Positions 24,001-31,968 of a DNA stretch of 45,958 nucleotides are shown piece by piece. Where the stretch lies: NCBI RefSeq assembly GCF_022095675.1, contig NZ_JAHYSG010000099.1:1-45958 (forward strand), read 5' to 3'. The notes beneath the pieces are model-generated. The model worked only from the letters and a program-made list of their open reading frames with translations, was not told where the DNA came from and did no database searches. The position numbers and the translations under genes were made by a program. Each line of letters begins with the position of its first letter. The stretch's first letter is position 1. Source of the DNA: Dactylosporangium sp. AC04546 (GTDB taxonomy: Bacteria; Actinomycetota; Actinomycetes; Mycobacteriales; Micromonosporaceae).

Positions 24001-24945
24001 CACCGCCGCACCCTGATCTTCGCCAACAACCTCGGCGCATCGCTCCGGCTCGTCGGCGACTTCCGCGAGGCGCGCCGGGTCGACGAGGACACCCGCAACC
24101 GGTGGGTCCGGGTGTCCGGCGAGCACCACCCACGCACCCTGCGATCGGCGAACAACCTGGGCCGCGACCTGCGCGAGGCGGGTGAGTACACCGCCTCGGT
24201 GGAACTGCTCCGTGAGGTCGTCAAGGGATACCAGCAGCTCTACGGCGACCAGTACCGCGAGGCGCTGACGGCGCAGACGAACCTCGCGGCGTCGTTGCGC
24301 GGCACCGGGCAGATCCCGGAGGCGGCACGGCTGCTCGACCAGGCCTACCACGGCCTGAAGGACAGCTACGGGCCGACCAGCCCCGACACCATCCTCACCC
24401 GGCTCAGCCGGGCCGCCAACCTCCAGCTGCAGCAGCTGAGCGCCGAGACGCGGCGGGAGCTGGTCGAAACCGAGCCGCAGCTGGTCGAGACGTTCGGCGC
24501 CGATCACCCCTACGTCCTGGTGTGCCGCTCCAACCTCGCGGTCACCCTGGCCGACGCCAATGACGCGGCCGGCGCCCGGGCGCTGACCGCCGCGGCCATG
24601 GTCGCTCTCGACACGCTGCTCGGGCCCACGCACCCGATCTCCATGGCCGTCGCGAACAACCACGCGGTGTTCATGGTCACCACCGGGGACCTGGAGGACG
24701 GGCGCGAGCTGCTCTCAACGGTCCTCGGCCGGCTGCGTGAGGAGCTGGGCAGCGACCACCCCGACACGCTCCGCACGGCCGGCAACCTCGCGATCGCCAA
24801 CCAGTCACGCCAGGACGCGCCGCGACTGGAACGCATCCGCATCGCCGACCAGCTGGCCAACCGGATCGGCCAGGACCACCCGAGTGTGATCGCCCTCCGC
24901 GAGGGCACCTACATCCGCCGGATCCTCGACCCGCACCCCTACTGA
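21034..24945 (+). CDS. fxsT: FxsT-type signalling ATPase: KGGxGxT ATPase, TIR-like, NB-ARC and TPR domains
   Basis: A 1303-residue multidomain protein. Residues about 8-300 are a ParA/MinD-type ATPase with the deviant Walker A YSYKGGTGRT (15-24) and DWDLESPG. About 335-450 is a TIR-like domain (VLLLRHTPADQAWAEWIQAV; VRDVVLVSKSYLEA). About 480-800 is an NB-ARC (STAND) NTPase with P-loop GGAGMGKTQLA (near 512), Walker B RWLLVFDNVE and LLLTTRDQVE. About 860-1290 is a run of TPRs of the NLGRDLREAGEY / NNLGASLRLVGDF type. This is the architecture of NLR-like switch proteins: ligand on the repeats, NTP-driven assembly, TIR effector. The ATG overlaps the FxsC stop. The last 7 bp overlap the convergent hydrolase gene. 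FxSxx clusters regularly carry such a TPR protein, but its mechanism is unknown. Confidence 0.9.
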   Translation: MTADRDRKGQVITFYSYKGGTGRTMAMANTAWILAANGKKVLATDWDLESPGLHRFFSAFIDPDLLATTRGVMDLIGDYDAEVAAARRTDGAAIERPADWHVQYAKVQKYAFTLEWTFPSGGSLDILLAGKPTPDYVASVTGRDWDNFYNRLGGAQFFDALREDMKRNYDYTLIDSRTGISDVAEICTIHLPDVLVDCFTFSNQGIEGAAEVADRVAMYEGTRPRRVLPVPMRVDEGEKNKADAGRALAMQRFNELPQGMKPAERREYWLSVEVPYKAYYAYEEILATFGDPPGSRNSLLPAYERLTGYITNREITSLPPIDETLRTATVAKLERRPAIRDEVLLLRHTPADQAWAEWIQAVLTNANLRVVDLGMSERTEADQSMPVRDVVLVSKSYLEATGRRSELGRPAGTLAIHLDPTSPMVDIPLANWVSLDALGEEQSLEQLLSLVGRVGSRAAGGRFPRLPRFPAEPAPVFRAPARNMLFTAREALMLNLREELRTGGPGPVALVGGAGMGKTQLAMEYAYRFRGAYDIVWWISADPPQFVDMGIVDLGAALEIPRQPTVPDRIRAVDNRLSRRDAAGPLRWLLVFDNVEKYNAIEEFLPRGDGHLLLTTRDQVEAVTHARIVNVDKFLPVESVGHLASRVRTLDQADAARIAEAVDHVPIFVALAGAWLAETKRTAADYLSRLGSPDPSVDIVDQVHVWNVSLERLAERSPAAYRLLQLASALAPEISHDLLRSEVAARIIAEHDKDVARQLRLRANVADIAATIVQHINRLALIKLEANQLQIHRLLQRALQRRMSAQELDGVTRDVHRLLVGSRPVGEVEDPEIQEQFRILWPHLDGANAEVSDSDDVRALLVDRVRYIYVLGGYEQGETYAEEVNEAWTAQLARLEADSAEYDRLLVRLLELRFNLANLKRSRGKFQESYELNVDTLRQQEALLGLTDARTLATASSLGGDLRALGRYDDALERDLQTYRASVDALGEEHRRTLIFANNLGASLRLVGDFREARRVDEDTRNRWVRVSGEHHPRTLRSANNLGRDLREAGEYTASVELLREVVKGYQQLYGDQYREALTAQTNLAASLRGTGQIPEAARLLDQAYHGLKDSYGPTSPDTILTRLSRAANLQLQQLSAETRRELVETEPQLVETFGADHPYVLVCRSNLAVTLADANDAAGARALTAAAMVALDTLLGPTHPISMAVANNHAVFMVTTGDLEDGRELLSTVLGRLREELGSDHPDTLRTAGNLAIANQSRQDAPRLERIRIADQLANRIGQDHPSVIALREGTYIRRILDPHPY

Positions 24946-25889
24946 GCGGCGGGGCGGGCCCCGATCAGGGCCGCGCCGCGGGCGGTCGGCCGGGCACCAT
25001 CGCCGGCCGCCCAGCGCAGGACGCGGGGGATCTCCTGCATCGCGTCGAAATGCGCCTTGCCCGGCTCCACGAAGAACTCGGCAGTCGGGATGCGATTCGC
25101 CAACCAGGCGGCGTGGCTGGCCGGCGCGAACGTGTCGTCGGCGCCGTGCCAGATGCGCACCTCGGTCTCGATGGACTCCAGGTCGACCTTCCAGCCGCCG
25201 CGCAGGGCGAGCACGTCGTCGACCCAGCCCCACGGCCCGGACCGCAGCCCTTCGCGGTGGGTCTCGATCACGATCTGGCGCAGGGCGGAGCTGTTCAAGG
25301 CCCGTTTGTCCGCCTGCGTCATGTGGTGCATCAGCTGCTCCAGCAGCGACGCCGGATCCTGCCGGACCAACTCGGCGCGCCGGAGGATCTCGGCCTCGAC
25401 CTGGGCGCTCACCTCCGCGCCCAAACCGAAGCCGCGCACATTGTCGGCATTCATGCCCTCGAACCACTCCACGTCGGTGGTGTCGGGCGGCGCGAAGCTG
25501 ACGAGCACAGCCACCCGGGTCACCCGCTGGCGGAGGTTGTGGTCGGCGGCACACGCCAATGCGTGCGGGCCGCCACCACTGCGGCCGACGACTGCGAATC
25601 GATCAAGGTTGAGGTGGTCGGCGATGGTGGCGACGTCGCTGGCGGCGGCGGCGACATGGCGGCCGGGCTGGCGGTCGGAGTCGCCGTAGCCGGGACGGTC
25701 GTAGGTGATCAGACGGATGCCGAGCCGGTGCAGGACGCTGTCGCGGGGACGCGGACCCTTCCGGCTGCCCGGCGTGCCGTGCAACAGGAAGACGGGAAAA
25801 CCGTCCGGCGCCCCGGAGTCGTCGAAAGCGACCTTCCGGTTGTCGCCGCGGATGGCGAACTGGGGCCCCGGATCCCCGTCAAGGATCAC
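24939..25889 (-). CDS. alpha/beta hydrolase
   Basis: A 316-residue alpha/beta-fold hydrolase. The oxyanion loop is LLHGTPGSRKG (35-45), the nucleophile elbow is VGRSGGGPHA (Ser104), the acid is probably Asp in WHGADDTFAPASH, and the catalytic His lies in EPGKAHFDAM. The sequence YDRPGYGDSDRQPGR is typical of the prolyl-aminopeptidase/epoxide-hydrolase-like branch, so substrate cannot be assigned. The GTG at 25889 overlaps the stop of a 50-codon ORF (GTGA on the reverse strand) and has GGCAGG 5 nt upstream. Convergent with fxsT. Confidence 0.87.
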   Translation of the reverse strand: MILDGDPGPQFAIRGDNRKVAFDDSGAPDGFPVFLLHGTPGSRKGPRPRDSVLHRLGIRLITYDRPGYGDSDRQPGRHVAAAASDVATIADHLNLDRFAVVGRSGGGPHALACAADHNLRQRVTRVAVLVSFAPPDTTDVEWFEGMNADNVRGFGLGAEVSAQVEAEILRRAELVRQDPASLLEQLMHHMTQADKRALNSSALRQIVIETHREGLRSGPWGWVDDVLALRGGWKVDLESIETEVRIWHGADDTFAPASHAAWLANRIPTAEFFVEPGKAHFDAMQEIPRVLRWAAGDGARPTARGAALIGARPAAQ

Positions 25890-26038
25890 TGCAGCCTGCC
25901 TTCCGCGTCTACAATTGAGAGAAGACGCTCGATGGACGGTGCCGACGTCAGCCGGAATTCCAGGTTAAACCGCAGGCGCCGATGCTCGCTACGGTACGGC
26001 CAAAGAACGACCGGAACGTTCGAGATGACAGTACTCAT
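25886..26038 (-). CDS. small ORF translationally coupled to the alpha/beta hydrolase
   Basis: A 50-residue ORF, ATG at 26038, with GGTGAG about 9 nt upstream. It has balanced composition (IERLLSIVDAEGRLQ at the end) and codons that are less GC-biased than its neighbours. Its TGA overlaps the hydrolase GTG, which is the usual sign of a real coupled gene in this genome. The sequence VVLWPYRSEHRRLRFNLEFR is basic and might form a beta-hairpin or a nucleic-acid-binding surface. No family recognised. It may alternatively be a leader ORF that only tunes hydrolase translation. Confidence 0.5.
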   Translation of the reverse strand: MSTVISNVPVVLWPYRSEHRRLRFNLEFRLTSAPSIERLLSIVDAEGRLQ

Positions 26039-26070
26039 GGAGTACTCACCCATCCGGTTTCATCCATGGT

Positions 26071-27402
26071 TCATGCGAATGGGAGATAGCCGATCGTGCG
26101 TCCACGCCCGATCATCAGGCCGTCCTTGCCGACGCCCAGGATGTCTGACGTTGTCTTCGCCTCCAACAGTAGGCGGCCCGCGTCCGGCGTGTAGGCCCAG
26201 ACCTTGCCCCCGGCGTCGTCGCGGACCAGGATCGCCCACCGGGTCACCGCCACGTCAGCCTTCGCCGGGATCTCCTGCTCCCACGCCTTGCCGCCCTTGG
26301 TCAGGTTCACCACCAGCAGCTTGCGGCCGCCGTCGATCTTGACCAGGCCGTACTGGCTGTCGGCCGCGACGATCTCGTCCCCCACCGCGCCGACCCACAT
26401 CTCGCGGCCGTCCTGCGGTGAAAGGAACACCTCGCGGTTGTCGCCGCGCGTCGCGATCAGGACCGTGTCCGCGCCGGCCGGGTCCTTGCGCTGCTCACAG
26501 CCAGCGCCGGAGGACGTGTGCAGGTCGAAGCCCTCCTTCTTCCACACCTGCTTGCCCGTCGACGGGTCTCGGGCTTCCAGGGTGTACCGGCAGCTGCCGT
26601 CCTTCGGCTGGGCGGTGGAGATCAGGACGCGGCCGCCGACCACGACGACGCGCGACGTATTGCTCGCCTCCTCCTGGCGGAGGCGCTTGCCCGTGCTCGC
26701 GTCGACGACCTGGACGCGTTGCTCGATCGGGAAGCCCAGCATCGCCGGGATCGCGCCGGGGATGGCCCGCACGGCGTCGTCGTAGGTGTCCGACGCCAGC
26801 TGAGTGCCGAGCAGGTCACTGTTCGCGCCGTTCAGCGTGCGGCCGATGCCGGGGATGGTGACCTTCCAGATCTGCGCGCCGTCCTTCGGCGCCCGGGCCG
26901 TGAGCGTGCAGTCGGTCAGGCCGCCGCACGACAGGGTGAGGACGGTGTTGCGGTACGTCCAGGCGCCGACCCCGTCGTCGTCCTTCCACTTCTCCGTGCC
27001 GGAGGACGGGTCGAGCGCCTTCACGCCCTGCCCGCGGCGGCCGATGATCGCGACCATCGCGTCGCCGTCGCCGGCGACGGCCGCCCAGTCGGCCTCCTTC
27101 GTCCACAGGACGGTGCCGCTGGTCAGGCCGCGGGCCTCGACCGTGCCGCGCATGACCACGATCGTCGTGGAGCCGGCGATCACCGCGGCGGACGGCTGGC
27201 CGCCGACGCGCTCGTCCCAGGTCGTCTGGGGTTCGGACAGCTTGCCGGCGTTGTCGGCGACCTTCTTCCACCAGTCGGTGACGTTCGGCAGCGGGTTCCA
27301 GCCGGTGATGATGATGGCGGTGATGATCAGTGCCAGGACGCCGATCGCCCCCAGCACCGTCTCGAAGTTGCGAACAGCTCCTCGCCTCGCCACGACCTGC
27401 AC
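26071..27402 (-). CDS. membrane-anchored PQQ-like beta-propeller protein (first)
   Basis: About 443 residues. One N-terminal signal-anchor helix (ETVLGAIGVLALIITAIIITGW) is followed by an extracytoplasmic beta-propeller with repeated PQQ-type blades: GTVEARGLTSGTVLWTKEAD, VKALDPSSGTEKWKDDDG, TARAPKDGAQIWKV, LEARDPSTGKQVWKKEG. No PQQ-dehydrogenase catalytic residues are evident, so it is more likely a scaffold or sensor, like BamB-type propellers. Four cysteines (in LSCGGLTDC, GSCRYT and GAGCEQ) may form disulphides outside the cell. The start is uncertain: GTG at 27402 is listed; a TTG at 27441 and a GTG at 27393 are alternatives. Neighbouring 26039-26070 has no gene. Confidence 0.82.
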   Translation of the reverse strand: MQVVARRGAVRNFETVLGAIGVLALIITAIIITGWNPLPNVTDWWKKVADNAGKLSEPQTTWDERVGGQPSAAVIAGSTTIVVMRGTVEARGLTSGTVLWTKEADWAAVAGDGDAMVAIIGRRGQGVKALDPSSGTEKWKDDDGVGAWTYRNTVLTLSCGGLTDCTLTARAPKDGAQIWKVTIPGIGRTLNGANSDLLGTQLASDTYDDAVRAIPGAIPAMLGFPIEQRVQVVDASTGKRLRQEEASNTSRVVVVGGRVLISTAQPKDGSCRYTLEARDPSTGKQVWKKEGFDLHTSSGAGCEQRKDPAGADTVLIATRGDNREVFLSPQDGREMWVGAVGDEIVAADSQYGLVKIDGGRKLLVVNLTKGGKAWEQEIPAKADVAVTRWAILVRDDAGGKVWAYTPDAGRLLLEAKTTSDILGVGKDGLMIGRGRTIGYLPFA

Positions 27403-27460
27403 GGTACCGGCGGCGCATGATACGGCGAAGGATCGTCGCAATTGCCCGTGTCGAGCGGAT

Positions 27461-28000
27461 TCACCCTACCGGGCGACCACCGCCGGCCGCCTTCACCAAG
27501 GGCATCACCCGGTAGGGGATCTGCTGGGCGAGCGCGATGATCGTGGAGGATCGCACAATTCCCTCGAAGTTCATCACCCGGTCGATCACCCGCTGCAGGT
27601 CGGCGTTGGAGCGGGCGACGATCCGGCACAGCAGGTCGCCGGAGCCGGTGATCGTGTGCGCCTCCAGCACCTCGGGAATCTCGGCGAGGTGGGCGGCCAC
27701 GGGGTCGTGGCCGAAACGCTGACGGATCTCCAGGGTCACGAAGGCGGTCACCCCGTAGCCGAGGGCGGCCGGATCGATGTCCGGCCCGTGCCCGCGGATC
27801 ACGCCCCGCTCGGCGAGGCGGTCGAGCCGCGCCTGGACGGTCCCGCGCGCGACCTGCAGGCGCCGCGAGCACTCCAGCACGCCGATCCGCGGCTCGGCCT
27901 CCAGCAGGGCCAGCAGCCGTGCATCCAGTGTGTCGATTTCGCTGGGCAACTTGCTCACCGGTACCGCCAAATCCAGGGCCAAATTGGTCAACCTGACCAT
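27461..28000 (-). CDS. Lrp/AsnC family transcriptional regulator
   Basis: A 179-residue regulator. The N-terminal winged HTH (about 20-70) reads IDTLDARLLALLEAEPRIGV and QVARGTVQARLDRLAERGVI. The RAM/AsnC effector domain (about 85-165) has GVTAFVTLEIRQRF, TGSGDLLCRIVARSNADLQ and the FEGIVRSSTIIAL strand, which binds amino acids at the dimer interface. It is divergent from hppD by 50 bp, so tyrosine, phenylalanine or 4-hydroxyphenylpyruvate is a reasonable effector. The ATG at 28000 has GGAAGG 9 nt upstream, but a GTG at 27958 (residue 15) is also possible. Confidence 0.9.
   Translation of the reverse strand: MVRLTNLALDLAVPVSKLPSEIDTLDARLLALLEAEPRIGVLECSRRLQVARGTVQARLDRLAERGVIRGHGPDIDPAALGYGVTAFVTLEIRQRFGHDPVAAHLAEIPEVLEAHTITGSGDLLCRIVARSNADLQRVIDRVMNFEGIVRSSTIIALAQQIPYRVMPLVKAAGGGRPVG
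27985..27999. promoter_or_regulatory. 15-bp palindrome at the Lrp regulator's start codon
   Basis: TGGTCA-ACC-TGACCA is a perfect inverted repeat overlapping the ATG of the Lrp/AsnC gene, about 52 bp upstream of hppD. Lrp-family dimers bind 15-bp dyads of this form, so it is a plausible autoregulatory and hppD-control site. Confidence 0.45.
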
Positions 28001-28002
28001 GA

Positions 28003-29208
<1,206 letters not shown>

Positions 29209-29218
29209 CACTGTCCGG

Positions 29219-29854
29219 GTGACCTACCCCGGACAGCAGCCGCCACCGGGTGGTGTTCCCCACTATGGGGCACCACCCGGCTACATACCGCAGGGTCAGT
29301 ACGTCGTGCCCCCGCCGACCCTCGCCCCCAACGGTCAGCCGCTGGCCGGCTTCGGTGACCGCTTCCTGGCGTACCTGATCGACGTCGCCGTCCTGTTCGG
29401 CGTCACGATCGTGCTGATGATCCCGACGCTCATCGCGATGTTCGCGGTCATCGGCGCCGGTGTCGGATCGATCGAGACCGACCCGGAGACCGGCGAGATC
29501 ACCGACGGCGGCGACTTCGCGCTGCTCTTCGGCCCGGTCCTGGCGATCGAGCTGGGCTTCTTCGTGTTGCTGCTGGTCGCCTACTACGTGTATTACGTGG
29601 AGCTGTTCCCCAGCCGACGGGGGGTTACGCTCGGCAAGCGGGCGATGAAACTCGCGCTGGTGCGGCTGAACAATCCGGCGGCGCCGATCACCCGGGGTGT
29701 CGCGGCGAAGCGATGGGCGATGCAGTTCGGGGTCGGATCGCTGGTGCCGTTCTTCTCCTGGGTTGACAACCTGTGGCAGCTCTGGGACAAGCCGTGGCAG
29801 CAATGCCTGCACGACAAGGTGGCGGAAACCGTAGTGGTAAAGGTCAGCACGTGA
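29219..29854 (+). CDS. RDD family membrane protein
   Basis: A 211-residue protein. A Pro/Gly/Tyr-rich N-terminal tail (about 1-40) precedes an RDD domain whose name-giving residues are seen as GDRFLAYLIDVAVLF (about 46-60). Three or four membrane helices follow (VAVLFGVTIVLMIPTLIAMF; LLFGPVLAIELGFFVLLLVAYYVYY; FGVGSLVPFFSWV), with RRGVTLGKRAMKLALVR between the helices. RDD proteins may be transporters or antiporters; function here is unknown. GTG start at 29219, 10 bp after hppD, so probably co-transcribed. Its stop overlaps the next RDD gene (GTGA). Confidence 0.85.
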   Translation: MTYPGQQPPPGGVPHYGAPPGYIPQGQYVVPPPTLAPNGQPLAGFGDRFLAYLIDVAVLFGVTIVLMIPTLIAMFAVIGAGVGSIETDPETGEITDGGDFALLFGPVLAIELGFFVLLLVAYYVYYVELFPSRRGVTLGKRAMKLALVRLNNPAAPITRGVAAKRWAMQFGVGSLVPFFSWVDNLWQLWDKPWQQCLHDKVAETVVVKVST

Positions 29855-30888
29855 CACAACCCGGTTGGTACAAGGATCCGGTCGACCCTGAGGTTCAGCG
29901 GTACTGGGACGGTGAGGGCTGGCTCGGTGAGCCGATCCCGGCCTCGGAACCGGCCCCCGACGGGCCTCCGGAGGGCGCCGAGGCCCCCGACTGGACCAAG
30001 CCGCCGGCCGCTCCTACAGAGGCGCCGCCGGCTGCTGACGCACCCACGACCTCACCGACGGCTGACGCTCCCGGGGCCGCCGCGCCCGCCGCCTGGACCT
30101 CCCCGATCGCGCCCGGCACGCCGCTGCCGCAGGGCGCCGTCGTCCTCCCGCCCGGCACGCCCGTGCCGCCCGGCGGGTTCAAGCCCGGCCAGCTGCCACC
30201 CGGCGCGATCATCCTCCCGCCGGGCACGCCGCTCCCGCCCGGCCTGCAGCCGCAGGGCAGCCTGCCGTCCGGCGCCGTTCAGGTACTGCTGCCGCCGCAG
30301 ATCGTCACCGCCGGCCAAGGCGTCGTCAAGCCCCACGGCCGGCCCATCGCCGGCCTCGGCGCGCGGCTGCTCGCCCGGCTCATCGACATCGCGATCGTCG
30401 GCCTGCTCAACGCCGCGGTCACCGGCTGGTTCATCTACCAGTGGCTGCAGGAGGTCGCGCCCTACTGGCGCGAGTACTACCACCGCCTCCAGAACCAGCA
30501 GTCCACCGGCGACCTGGTCGCCCCCGAGCGCCAGGGCTACCTCCAGGTCGTGATCCTGATCCTGATCGCGGCGCTGTGGTTCGCCTACGAGGTGCCCTCG
30601 GTCGCCAACACCGGGCAGACCGTCGGCAAGCGCCTGCTCAAGATCAAAGTGATGCGCCTGGAGAGCGAGGAGCCCCTCGGGTTCGGCCGGGCGATCCGCC
30701 GCTGGAACCCGCTCGGCCTGTCGGTCCTGCTCTGGACCTGCGGCGTCGGCTTCCTGCTGCAGTTCCTCGACAGCCTGTCGCCCGTGATCGACTGGCCGCT
30801 CCATCGCGCGTTCCACGACCGCTCCGCCGGCACCGTCGTGGTGGCGGCCGAACCCGTTCCCACCGAACCCGCCGGAGAACCGCGATGA
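29851..30888 (+). CDS. DUF2510 plus RDD family membrane protein
   Basis: A 345-residue protein. The N-terminus is a DUF2510 motif (QPGWYKDPVDPEVQRYWDG, residues 3-21). Next is a long Pro/Ala/Gly linker (about 35-155) with imperfect repeats of the type PPGTPLPPG and LPPGAIILPPGTP. The RDD domain (about 165-340) has GLGARLLARLIDIAIVGLLN, VILILIAALWFAYEVPSVA and TVGKRLLKIKVMRLE, the same layout as its upstream neighbour. GTG at 29851 overlaps the previous stop, and its TGA overlaps the aminotransferase ATG. Two consecutive RDD genes inside a tyrosine pathway operon are unusual; a transport role for an aromatic acid is possible but untested. Confidence 0.87.
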   Translation: MTQPGWYKDPVDPEVQRYWDGEGWLGEPIPASEPAPDGPPEGAEAPDWTKPPAAPTEAPPAADAPTTSPTADAPGAAAPAAWTSPIAPGTPLPQGAVVLPPGTPVPPGGFKPGQLPPGAIILPPGTPLPPGLQPQGSLPSGAVQVLLPPQIVTAGQGVVKPHGRPIAGLGARLLARLIDIAIVGLLNAAVTGWFIYQWLQEVAPYWREYYHRLQNQQSTGDLVAPERQGYLQVVILILIAALWFAYEVPSVANTGQTVGKRLLKIKVMRLESEEPLGFGRAIRRWNPLGLSVLLWTCGVGFLLQFLDSLSPVIDWPLHRAFHDRSAGTVVVAAEPVPTEPAGEPR

Positions 30889-31925
30889 GCCTCACCCGCC
30901 CCGACCTCGACGCCCTTCCCGCCTACGTGCCCGGCCGCTCCGTCCCCGGCGCGATCAAGCTGGCCAGCAACGAGGTGCCCTACGGCCCGCTGCCCGGCGT
31001 CGTCGAGGCGGTCGCGGAGGCGGTCGCCGGCGTCCACCGCTACCCGGACATGGGCGTCGTCGCCCTCCGCGACCGCCTCGCCGAGCGCCTGGGCGTCGAG
31101 GCCGACCGGATCGCGACCGGCTGCGGCTCGGTGGCGCTGACCGAGCACCTGCTGAGGACCGCCTGCCTTCCGGGCGACGAGGTGGTGTACCCGTGGCGCT
31201 CCTTCGAGGCGTACCCGATCATCGCCGCGACGACCGCCGCGACCAGCGTGCGCGTCCCCAACACGGCGGACCACGCCCACGACCTGGATGCGATGGCCGC
31301 GGCGATCACCGACAAGACCCGCCTGGTCATCGTCTGCAACCCCAACAACCCGACCGGCACCGCGGTCCGCCGGGCGGAGCTGGACGCCTTCCTCGACAAG
31401 GTCCCGTCCAACGTGCTGGTCGCTCTCGACGAGGCGTACCGCGAGTTCGTCACCGACGACACGGTCCCCGACGGCCTGGCCGCGTACGGCGACCGCCCCA
31501 ACGTGGTGGTCCTGCGCACGCTGTCGAAGGCGTGGGGCCTGGCGGGCCTGCGCGTCGGCTACCTGGTCGGCTCGCCGGCGGTGGCGGCCGCGGTCCGCAA
31601 GGTGGTCACCCCGTTCTCCACGTCGGGCGCCGCCCAGGCCGCCGCGCTGGCGGCCCTGTCGGCCGAGGACGAGATGCTCCGCCGGGTCGCGCTCGTCTGC
31701 GCAGAGCGGGAGCGCGTGGTGACGGCGGTCCGGAAGGCGTACCCCGAGGTCCCCGACACCCAGTCCAACTTCTTCTGGCTCCCCCTGGGTGACCGGTCCG
31801 CCGACTTCGCCGCGAAGTGTGAGGCGGCGGGGGTGATCGTCCGCGCCTTCCAGGGCGACGGCGTCCGCGTCACGATCGGCACCCCGCAGGAGAACGACCA
31901 GTTCCTGTCCGTTCTCGACATCTAG
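30885..31925 (+). CDS. pat: aromatic amino acid aminotransferase (Pat/HisC2-like)
   Basis: A 346-residue PLP enzyme of the histidinol-phosphate aminotransferase group. It begins LPAYVPGRSVPGAIKLASNE, the pattern of actinobacterial Pat/HisC2. The PLP lysine is K215 in TLSKAWGLAGLRVGY, the cofactor-anchoring segments are CNPNNPTGT and ALDEAYREF, and the C-terminal Arg is in DGVRVTIGTPQEN. In this setting it probably transaminates tyrosine or phenylalanine, supplying 4-hydroxyphenylpyruvate to the dioxygenase encoded three genes upstream. A histidine-biosynthetic role is less likely because no other his gene is near. The ATG overlaps the RDD stop by 4 bp. Confidence 0.9.
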   Translation: MSLTRPDLDALPAYVPGRSVPGAIKLASNEVPYGPLPGVVEAVAEAVAGVHRYPDMGVVALRDRLAERLGVEADRIATGCGSVALTEHLLRTACLPGDEVVYPWRSFEAYPIIAATTAATSVRVPNTADHAHDLDAMAAAITDKTRLVIVCNPNNPTGTAVRRAELDAFLDKVPSNVLVALDEAYREFVTDDTVPDGLAAYGDRPNVVVLRTLSKAWGLAGLRVGYLVGSPAVAAAVRKVVTPFSTSGAAQAAALAALSAEDEMLRRVALVCAERERVVTAVRKAYPEVPDTQSNFFWLPLGDRSADFAAKCEAAGVIVRAFQGDGVRVTIGTPQENDQFLSVLDI

Positions 31926-31937
31926 CAGGGCCGCGCT

Positions 31938-31962
31938 CGGGAGGCGCGCCAAGCGCCTCCCG
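31938..31962. terminator. bidirectional hairpin terminator
   Basis: CGGGAGGCGC (31938-31947) pairs perfectly with GCGCCTCCCG (31953-31962) around a 5-nt loop. It lies between the convergent stops of the aminotransferase (31925) and the second propeller gene (31969). Confidence 0.85.
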
Positions 31963-31968
31963 CTGCGG

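Noticed and set aside
20602..24663. A 1353-codon open frame on the minus strand opposite fxsC/fxsT.
   Set aside because: It is the antisense of a clearly conserved multidomain protein; its product is compositionally biased (Val/Gly/Arg/Asp-rich) with no motifs. Long antisense frames are expected at this GC content.
30000..30300. The Pro/Gly-rich repeats of the second RDD gene as a collagen-like or surface adhesin.
   Set aside because: They form a flexible linker between DUF2510 and the RDD domain, a common actinobacterial arrangement.
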